The position numbers and the translations under genes are program-made. A DNA stretch of 64,000 bases from Candidatus Gastranaerophilales bacterium (lineage in GTDB: Bacteria > Cyanobacteriota > Vampirovibrionia > Gastranaerophilales > Gastranaerophilaceae), in the NCBI GenBank assembly GCA_900769645.1, contig CAAGHI010000074.1, positions 23,761 through 87,760 on the forward strand, in the 5' to 3' direction. The notes beneath the pieces were generated by a model. It did no database searches. It saw nothing but the letters and a program-made list of their open reading frames with translations, and was not told the origin of the DNA. Position 1 is the first letter of the stretch; every line of letters begins with the position of its first letter. Positions 58,330-64,000 of the stretch are shown here, in pieces.

Positions 58330-59254
58330 CTTTAATAAGTCCTAAAAGCTCTATTAATACCGTTTTATATTCACTCTCTTGGAATTTTTCAATCTCTTTT
58401 TTTGCACATTTAATGTAATTATTCAACAAATCTTGAGTTTTTTCAATACCGTTTTCAAACTCTTCGACACTTCCGGCAAAAATCACCGGAGCTGTATAAA
58501 TTCCGTCTTTAAAATCGCTTTTTGAAGTCTTTGCGTTAATCAAATCATCACGAATTTGAAAAGCTACGCCGAAGGCTTTGGCAAAATCGGATAAATTATA
58601 CCCTTCATCAGAATTTCTAAGTTCACTAACGTTCTCTAAAAAATTCTTTCCTCTCCCCGTAGGGACGATGTGTGACTCCGTACTTGCTACTAAACTTAAG
58701 CTCCCGCAAATAGCTGTTTCAAAGAGTTTTGCGGTCTTTTGTTTTGTTTTTTTTATGTATTCTTCAATTGTTGGAATTTTAAATTTACTAAACTGTTGGG
58801 AAACTTCGCCTTGACACATATCATCAAGAGTTTGGGCAAACATATCGATGATTTCAAATGAGCCGATGGCACTGACTTTTTTTAGCGCAAGTGAAATCAA
58901 ATAGTCGCCTGTAATTACAGCCAATTTGTTTTCAAAATGGGTGTTGAGTGTTTCAATCCCTCGTCTGGTTTGACTTTCGTCGATTATGTCATCGTGGATT
59001 AGTGAGGCGTTGTGCACAAGCTCAATTGCGGCTTGCAGAGCAATTTGTTTTTGGGTTATCTCACAGTCAAAAGCTTTCAAAACTAAAAAAGCAACAACCG
59101 CACGAATATGTTTTGATGGCGCATTTAAAATTTCTAAAAGCTTTGATTTTAATGGTTCTTCAAGTTCAATTCCACTGAGCAATTCTTGTTTGACTTGCTC
59201 AATTTCATCTGTGACAACCCCAAAAATTTCAGAATATTTTTCTTGAAAACTCAT
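58322..59254 (-). CDS. Polyprenyl diphosphate synthase
   Basis: 310 residues. First Asp-rich motif HDDIIDES near 91 and second RDDLINAK near 233, as in trans-isoprenyl diphosphate synthases. The first motif is DDxxD type and is preceded by ALQAAIELVHNASLIHDD. Chain length cannot be fixed by eye; octaprenyl/heptaprenyl (quinone) or geranylgeranyl products are possible. Operon with lepB. Confidence 0.9.
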   Translation of the reverse strand: MSFQEKYSEIFGVVTDEIEQVKQELLSGIELEEPLKSKLLEILNAPSKHIRAVVAFLVLKAFDCEITQKQIALQAAIELVHNASLIHDDIIDESQTRRGIETLNTHFENKLAVITGDYLISLALKKVSAIGSFEIIDMFAQTLDDMCQGEVSQQFSKFKIPTIEEYIKKTKQKTAKLFETAICGSLSLVASTESHIVPTGRGKNFLENVSELRNSDEGYNLSDFAKAFGVAFQIRDDLINAKTSKSDFKDGIYTAPVIFAGSVEEFENGIEKTQDLLNNYIKCAKKEIEKFQESEYKTVLIELLGLIKDE

Positions 59255-59279
59255 AAAACTATGTTATCACAAACAAGTT

Positions 59280-59816
59280 TTATGCGTAACTCCACCATTT
59301 CCAATCAGGAAGGGTTTCATTTAATGGGTTCCCAGCTTCATCTGTGTCATCATTATATCCACAGTTATTAATATGGTCAATTATTGTTTGTTGTTCATCT
59401 TTACCGTCAACTGACATCGCAGAGTCTTTTGTAAAAATGTCTCCACCAATGCTGTCTAGAAAATCTGCATCAGCTTGATATGCGACATATTCACCTGCTG
59501 CGCCGGTGCCTTTATAAATTAATTCTGTTAGGATTTTTTGATAATTATCCGGAAGTTTTGTATCGTCAGCATTATTATACCAAGCGCCATCTGTGCTTAG
59601 CCAGTATTCTTGATATTTATTGTTGATTTCGTTTATATTTTGTAATGCTTGTTCATATTCTGCATCATCTTTAAAGACGCCCATGTTTTTGAGTCTGGTT
59701 ATATTATCTTTTGTAATTGTGATTGTTGCACTATCTTTAAGACTTGTATATTGAGAAATAGTTGCATGTGTTAGTTCATGAACTAACACATGCAACAAGT
59801 TCGTCCCAAGCAGCAC
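59280..59816 (-). pseudogene. C-terminal half of a frameshifted HExxH metalloprotease-like protein
   Basis: The frame reads LLGTNLLHVLVHELTHATISQYTS with the zinc motif HELTH, and later GAAGEYVAYQADADFLDS, where the Glu could be the third ligand (gluzincin-like). It can start only at a GTG with no ribosome site. It joins smoothly to the frame at 59776-60849 if one A is removed from the A7 run (59818-59824 on the plus strand): SNYYLKK then VLLGTNLLHVL. It is therefore the second part of one gene, either truncated by a true indel, phase-variable, rescued by slippage, or a sequencing error. Confidence 0.7.
59761..59796. repeat. Perfect 36-bp palindrome over the HExxH codons
   Basis: The half-site GTTGCATGTGTTAGTTCA is followed immediately by its exact reverse complement with no spacer. 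It covers the codons of LHVLVHELTHA. Confidence 0.95.
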
Positions 59817-60849
59817 CTTTTTTTAAGTAGTAGTTGGAGTCTAAACAAATTCCTAAGTCATCGTCTTCATTGTCTGTATCATTGCCAAAGAATGAAATAT
59901 GTTGTGTAAAACTTCCATCAGTATTTGTCTTGCCGTTCGGTTTGGTGTTTGTATTATTGTTAGTATATGAAATAGTATAGTTTTCTGCTGTATAACTTCC
60001 CAGTGTATAAGGATCTCCATCTTCTTTATCTTTATTCAAATCTCTAAAAGAAATTTGTCCAATTCTATAATCATCATTTTCTGCATAAGTATCTTTCATT
60101 GATGTTAGACGATTTAGGGCATCTAATTGATTTGTTAAGCCAGCAGCGGTCAAATATTCTTTTGTATAATCAATTGCAAATTGGATTTTTTCTTTTGTCG
60201 ATGCTTTATCAAATTTTGTTTGTATTTCGTCAGAATAAGCTTGAACCTGTGTTTTGAAATCGTCATAGCCGTCTTTTTTCAAATATGTGTTCAAAAAGTT
60301 TTTTACTTCTGAGTAGGACAAAATTCCGTTGTTGTCTTTGTCAAGACTGTAAAAACTTCTGTTTAAAGAGCCGAAAAAGTCGTTGTGACTATCCTCCCAC
60401 TTGTCGTTTTGAGTAAGTGCGATAAGTTGAGAACGGCTAATTCCGGTCGCTTTTGTTACAGTAGAATCCTGTTTTTCGTGAACATATTCAAAAAAAGTGT
60501 CCGCATCACGGAAATTCTCAATAAACGAATGGTGCGAATTGAAGATTAATTTTTTGATATAGTTTAATTCAGCATTAGTTATAGAAGAGTTACTTGCATA
60601 AGTTTCAGCCTCGGTCGGGGGGGGGGCAGTGTCACTTGTTTCTTCTACACTATATGTTGAAACAAAATTTACATCTGAGATACCCGCAACACTACCATCA
60701 GATCGAACAAAACCATCAGTATTGGACGTTTTATCCAATTCTGGGAGCACGTTCTGTTCTGCCAAATCAGATTTTTTTGTTTGCTCGTTTATTTTTTCAA
60801 CATCATAATTTCTGATAATTGATGAAAATGTGTTGTTGCTAATCTCCAT
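59776..60849 (-). CDS. N-terminal part of the frameshifted EF-hand / HExxH protein
   Basis: Starts at ATG 60849 (AAAGGAAG upstream; the 17 earlier codons are leader). About 357 residues before the stop caused by the frame change. It begins MEISNNTFSSIIRNYDVEKI and has no Sec signal. A short Pro run (APPPTEAE near residue 77) is encoded by a C10 tract. An EF-hand-like calcium loop FYSLDKDNNGILSYSEVKNFL lies near 168-188. The last residues, GAAWDELVACVSS, come from the wrong frame after the A7 run. With the downstream half it would be a protein of about 520 residues. Possible calcium-binding protease; function inferred. Confidence 0.65.
   Translation of the reverse strand: MEISNNTFSSIIRNYDVEKINEQTKKSDLAEQNVLPELDKTSNTDGFVRSDGSVAGISDVNFVSTYSVEETSDTAPPPTEAETYASNSSITNAELNYIKKLIFNSHHSFIENFRDADTFFEYVHEKQDSTVTKATGISRSQLIALTQNDKWEDSHNDFFGSLNRSFYSLDKDNNGILSYSEVKNFLNTYLKKDGYDDFKTQVQAYSDEIQTKFDKASTKEKIQFAIDYTKEYLTAAGLTNQLDALNRLTSMKDTYAENDDYRIGQISFRDLNKDKEDGDPYTLGSYTAENYTISYTNNNTNTKPNGKTNTDGSFTQHISFFGNDTDNEDDDLGICLDSNYYLKKGAAWDELVACVSS
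59818..59824. repeat. T7/A7 homopolymer at the frame break
   Basis: Seven T on the plus strand (A7 in the coding strand, then GG). Removal of one base restores the long frame. Confidence 0.9.
60617..60626. repeat. G10/C10 homopolymer tract in coding sequence
   Basis: Ten consecutive G on the plus strand (C10 in the coding strand), encoding Pro-Pro-Pro. I noticed no comparable G/C run elsewhere in the window, and it is of the type that mediates slipped-strand phase variation. Confidence 0.9.
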
Positions 60850-60868
60850 AATTCTTCCTTTTTTTAGA

Positions 60869-60896
60869 AAGACGGATTTTATGAAGAATAACTTTA
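60869..60896 (-). promoter_or_regulatory. Weak sigma-28-like promoter match
   Basis: On the minus strand: TAAAGTTA (60889-60896), 12 bases, TCCGTCTT (60869-60876). The -35 half and TCCG agree with the two better sites, but the end of the -10 does not. Confidence 0.3.
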
Positions 60897-60939
60897 ACAA
60901 AAATGGCGTTTAAGTTGCAAATCGTTACATTTGTAAATA

Positions 60940-61326
60940 TTACATCAACATGTGGTAATATTTCATATAATCAGACATAATCTGCGAACTGGTTGCATTA
61001 GCCATTGTTGCTTTGAGTTCTTGTTGACTATCTGTATCAGCTGTTTTTTGAACTTTTTCGGTATCGTTGTTGGACGGCGTATTTTGCTGAACAGCTTCTT
61101 GCTCTTGCAATTGTTGAGCAAGTTCTGCCATTTGCGCTTTAATTTCTTCCATCAAAGCCTTGTCGCCGGTGTATGAGCCAGTTGATTGAATTCCGTTATC
61201 TTGAAACTGACTCAAAATATCAGACCATTCATTGTAGTCTGTAATTGTTGTACCTTGCGCTTGAGCAGCCGCTTGTGCTTTTTTTAGTTCGTCCTCTGAT
61301 TGAATACCATCAACTTTTATTGACAT
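60940..61326 (-). CDS. Lineage-specific Gln-rich helical protein, 128 aa
   Basis: Not recognised. It starts MSIKVDGIQSEDELKKAQAAAQAQ, has a Gln/Glu-rich helix (LMEEIKAQMAELAQQLQEQEAVQQ near 58-82), a polar linker and a C-terminal helix ending NATSSQIMSDYMKYYHMLM. No signal peptide or Cys. The layout (polar start, helix, terminal amphipathic helix) is like the product at 44118. It lies 40 bases upstream, on the same strand, of the frameshifted protease gene's leader, so the two might share a transcript. Confidence 0.55.
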   Translation of the reverse strand: MSIKVDGIQSEDELKKAQAAAQAQGTTITDYNEWSDILSQFQDNGIQSTGSYTGDKALMEEIKAQMAELAQQLQEQEAVQQNTPSNNDTEKVQKTADTDSQQELKATMANATSSQIMSDYMKYYHMLM

Positions 61327-61423
61327 AATCTTGTCCTCAATAAACCTCTCTATTTATATTAAGTATATTATTCCCATAAAATTTCAGAAGATGTGAGATT
61401 TGTAATAAAAGTTAATAAATAAA

Positions 61424-61453
61424 AAAATAGGCGACTTTTCAATCGCCTATTTT
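61424..61453 (-). terminator. Intrinsic terminator of ftsZ
   Basis: AAAATAGGCGA-CTTTTCAA-TCGCCTATTTT, an 11-bp stem; on the minus strand TTT follows. Confidence 0.88.
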
Positions 61454-61485
61454 CTCTTTCATACTTCGTCTATTATTAGTGTGAA

Positions 61486-62676
61486 CTATTTTTTCAAGAA
61501 ATCTGGAATTTCAATGTTTGTGAAGCTTGGAGAAACTTCAGGCATTGAACTTCTTCTTGCTGGTTGAGGAGAAACTGTTGCGTTTCCAGCGTTATTGTTG
61601 AATGTTCCTGCAAAGAAATCAGAAGCACTCAATTGTTTTGCGCTAGTTTTTTCTTCAGGTTTTTGTTGAGTTTTCATTTCAAAACCTGTCGCAATAACAG
61701 TAATTTGGATTTCTCCTTGAATATTTTCGTTTACAGCTGTACCGATAATAACTGTTGCATCATCATTTACTGCATCATGGATAATGTTTGCAGCATCTGA
61801 AATTTCGTGCAATGTCATATCAGGTCCGCCTGTAATATTAACGATTACACCAGTTGCACCGTTGATTGAAGATTCAAGTAATTGAGAATTGATAGCGATT
61901 TCAGCAGCTTTAACAGCTCTGCCTTCACCTTGTCCACGACCAATACCCATCAATGCAGAGCCAGAAGCTTGCATTACACATTTAACATCTGCAAAGTCAA
62001 CGTTGATAAGTCCAGGAACTGTGATGATGTCAGAAATACCTTGAACACCTCTTAATAGAACTTCGTCAACGATTACGAATGCTTCTGTCAATGATACTTG
62101 TCTGTCAACAACTTGTAACAATTTGTCGTTAGGAACAACGATAACTGCATCAACTGCTTCTCTTAGTTTTTCCAAACCTTGGTTAGCTTGGTTTTGTCTT
62201 TTACGACCTTCCCAGCTGAAAGGTTTTGTAACAACTGCGATTGTCAAAATTCCTAATTCTTTAGCAATTTTAGCAACAACCGGAGCAGCACCAGTACCAG
62301 TTCCGCCACCCATTCCGGCAGTGATAAATACCATATCAGCACCGTCTAGAGCTTCAGTAATTTCTTGTTGAGCTTCTTCAGCTGCTTTTTCGCCTACTGA
62401 AGGATCGCCACCGGCGCCTAAGCCTGATGTAGATTTAGAACCTAACTGAATTCTATTTTTTGTTTGACCATATTCCAAAACCTGTAAATCTGTGTTCATT
62501 AGCCAGAATTCTACGCCTGACAAACCGGCTTTAATCATTCGATTAACGGCATTTCCGCCACCGCCGCCTACACCAATAACTTTGATTTTAGTAGGGTTTA
62601 CAGGAGGTCTTTGAGTTTGATCGTTACTTGCTGAATTATCTTTTTTAGCAAAGATATCTGATACGAAATTTTCCAC
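61486..62676 (-). CDS. ftsZ: Cell division GTPase FtsZ
   Basis: 396 residues, GTG start (AGAGGT upstream). A 27-residue N-terminal tail precedes IKVIGVGGGGGNAVNRMI. GTPase signature GGGTGTGAAPVVAKIAKELG near 121-140; T7-loop region VDFADVKCVM near 222. A variable linker (about 340-380) leads to the conserved C-terminal peptide FTNIEIPDFLKK that binds SepF or ZipA-like partners. It forms the division ring. SepF is encoded in the same window. Confidence 0.97.
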   Translation of the reverse strand: MENFVSDIFAKKDNSASNDQTQRPPVNPTKIKVIGVGGGGGNAVNRMIKAGLSGVEFWLMNTDLQVLEYGQTKNRIQLGSKSTSGLGAGGDPSVGEKAAEEAQQEITEALDGADMVFITAGMGGGTGTGAAPVVAKIAKELGILTIAVVTKPFSWEGRKRQNQANQGLEKLREAVDAVIVVPNDKLLQVVDRQVSLTEAFVIVDEVLLRGVQGISDIITVPGLINVDFADVKCVMQASGSALMGIGRGQGEGRAVKAAEIAINSQLLESSINGATGVIVNITGGPDMTLHEISDAANIIHDAVNDDATVIIGTAVNENIQGEIQITVIATGFEMKTQQKPEEKTSAKQLSASDFFAGTFNNNAGNATVSPQPARRSSMPEVSPSFTNIEIPDFLKK

Positions 62677-62810
62677 TGTTTTTACCTCTTTTATATGATT
62701 ATAATATTATCTACTTTAACAATATACTAACATACTATTTTAAATAGAAAAAATGTACAAGAAAAATTAAATAATTATGAACAAAAATTAATAATTGATA
62801 GTCATGAGTG

Positions 62811-62903
62811 GTGAACGGTGAATAGTGAGTAGTTCAAATAACTCGCTCCGCTCGAAAATAATTTTGGTATGATCGCAATTGTTAAGGTCTATTCACCATT
62901 CAC
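62811..62903. repeat. Family F inverted repeat element
   Basis: GTGAACGGTGAATAG (62811-62825) and CTATTCACCATTCAC (62889-62903) are inverted with one mismatch and enclose a core with CTCGCTCCGCTCG. Same design as 49832-49939. The right arm touches the nadK stop codon region. Confidence 0.8.
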
Positions 62904-63698
62904 TTACTTTGCATACGCCGGTGGCATAGCCCAATGAAGTTTGTTCTGTAAAATCGAATAAAATTCAGAATCGCCCAAAAGTGCCAATTTGGCGGTATAA
63001 GTTGCTTTTTTTATTTCAATTTCGTTGTCAAATTCAAAAAGTTCTTGTCCGTCTGTTGAAAGAACGTATTTTGATTTTTTGTCTGTGCAAACTGTGATTT
63101 TTTCATAATCCGGTATGACAATCGGTCTTGCAGTCAGTGTATGCGGGCAAATCGGAACGATTACAAATGCTTTTAAAGATGGTGCTAAAACTGGTCCCCC
63201 AGCAGATAAGCCGTAAGCTGTTGAGCCGGTTGGAGTTGAAACAATAATCCCGTCTGCCAAGTAGTCACATACGAATTTGTCATTTATTTTTAGGGAAAAA
63301 CTTGAAGTTCGCCCAAGATCGCAACCTTTTATTACAAAATCGTTGAGAGCTGTGAAATTTCCACTTTCGAGCATAATTCTGTCCTCTACAATGAATTTGC
63401 CGGCTAAAATTTTATCGACGGATTTTTCAATTTCTTCTTTTGACGATTGAGAAAGAAATCCTAAACGACCGAGATTTATCCCAAAAACAGGTGTTTTAAA
63501 TTTTGCGTAAAACCTTGTTGTCTTTAAAATAGTGCCATCCCCACCGATTACGAATACAAAATCAAATCCGCCTTTAAGATTGTCAATATCTAAAACTTCG
63601 GCTGTAATCCCCTTTTGGGTAAGTATTTGACCCAGTTTATCCTTAATCTCAACCGAATGAGAAATCTCTTGATTGTAGCAAATTGCAAAGTTTTTCAT
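62904..63698 (-). CDS. nadK: NAD kinase
   Basis: Starts at ATG 63698 (AGGG upstream); the longer frame to 63746 adds 16 codons of AT-rich leader. 264 residues. FVIGGDGTILKTTR near 54-67 (GGDGT), INLGRLGFLS near 79, SFSLKINDKFVCDYLADGIIVSTPTGSTAYGLSAGGP near 131-166 are the family signatures. It phosphorylates NAD to NADP. Confidence 0.96.
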   Translation of the reverse strand: MKNFAICYNQEISHSVEIKDKLGQILTQKGITAEVLDIDNLKGGFDFVFVIGGDGTILKTTRFYAKFKTPVFGINLGRLGFLSQSSKEEIEKSVDKILAGKFIVEDRIMLESGNFTALNDFVIKGCDLGRTSSFSLKINDKFVCDYLADGIIVSTPTGSTAYGLSAGGPVLAPSLKAFVIVPICPHTLTARPIVIPDYEKITVCTDKKSKYVLSTDGQELFEFDNEIEIKKATYTAKLALLGDSEFYSILQNKLHWAMPPAYAK

Positions 63699-63855
63699 AA
63701 CCCTGTTATAGCATAAGTTGAAAAATTGGTAAAGTAGTTTAATCAATGGTTTATGTAAAAAGCCTGAGTCGATTTCGGCTTCGTTTTTTTGCTTATAGGG
63801 TGTCCCAGTTCAAACACATATTAGACTAACCCCTATTTTTTTAGGCCCCCATTTT

Positions 63856-64000
63856 TAAAAGAAGAACAAAAAGAATTTGAATTTGAGATAAAAAGTATCC
63901 AAGTAGATGGAGGCAGTTAATTTATCGGAGAGTTTGAAGATTATTGTGAGCAAGAATAAATAAAATGGTACGTTTTACCACCACGAAGTCCAAAAATGAA
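63856..64000 (+). pseudogene. Decayed DDE transposase/integrase fragment
   Basis: One frame reads KEEQKEFEFEIKSIQVDGGS-stop-FIGEFEDYCEQE-stop-IKWYVLPPRSPKMN and runs off the window. VDGGS(E)F, EFEDYCE and VLPPRSPKMN are hallmark stretches of the integrase core of IS481/IS3-type transposases. Both stops replace likely Glu/Lys codons (GAA to TAA, AAA to TAA). The upstream part of the gene is missing or unrecognisable, so this is a remnant. An end of the element could lie near 63800, at GGGTGTCCCAGTTCAAAC. Confidence 0.75.

Overview
The window is AT-rich (GC in the mid-thirties by eye) chromosomal sequence. It most likely comes from a non-photosynthetic cyanobacterial relative of the Melainabacteria / Vampirovibrionia, order Gastranaerophilales. 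This placement is inferred from gene content: a prepilin-like protein with an FTLAEVLITLGIIGVV N-terminus, a yggS-sepF pair, a TTG-started speD, a DUF3536-type GH57 enzyme, BamA/OmpH (so an outer membrane), and many lineage-specific proteins with Q/N/S-rich N-termini. No organism name can be proven from the sequence alone.

Layout, left to right. 1-2.8 kb: the end of one thymidylate-kinase-like gene and a whole second one, an exported deaminase, a structured RNA (possibly 6S) with its own promoter, tRNA-Leu(CAG) and a 60-bp tandem repeat. 3-6.4 kb: a minus-strand operon ribH-murQ-gpsA-ricT-like. 7.4-9.5 kb: a CcdA/thioredoxin pair and a uridine-kinase-family protein. 9.6-18.4 kb: a type IV pilus / type II secretion assembly operon (PilP-like, secretin, PilB, PilC) followed by an SDR enzyme, HydE and a prepilin-like protein. 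18.4-28 kb: GNAT protein, two zinc dehydrogenases, DUF475 membrane protein, GT2, exported OB-like protein, GH57 and a cysteine-cluster protein. 28-30.3 kb: three lineage-specific genes. 30.5-37.6 kb (minus): bamA-ompH-udp and a soluble protein resembling the FlhA cytoplasmic domain, then rsmI, an acetyltransferase-like protein and an orphan response regulator. 37.8-43 kb: speD, rpsP, mutL, an orphan DNA methyltransferase. 43-50 kb: lineage-specific proteins, a TonB-domain protein, an EamA transporter and two glycosyltransferases. 50-57.6 kb: yggS-sepF, PlsC-like, a cobalamin-riboswitch-like leader in front of three unknown genes, and a large coiled-coil protein. 57.7-63.7 kb (minus): lepB, polyprenyl synthase, a frameshifted EF-hand/HExxH protein, ftsZ, nadK. 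The right edge holds a decayed transposase.

Main points for follow-up. (1) A FlhA-C-like soluble protein is encoded in an outer-membrane biogenesis operon. Two lineage-specific genes (and weakly a third) have sigma-28/FliA-like promoter matches with identical spacing; together these hint at a flagellar or type-III-like regulon of unknown proteins. (2) A compact cobalamin-riboswitch-like RNA with an SD-sequestering hairpin precedes unknown genes. (3) A putative metalloprotease gene carries a C10 tract, an A7 tract at the frame break and a perfect 36-bp palindrome over its HExxH codons, which suggests a contingency locus. (4) Several families of short dispersed repeats fill almost every long intergenic gap, and one copy is translated inside the leader of the prepilin-like protein.
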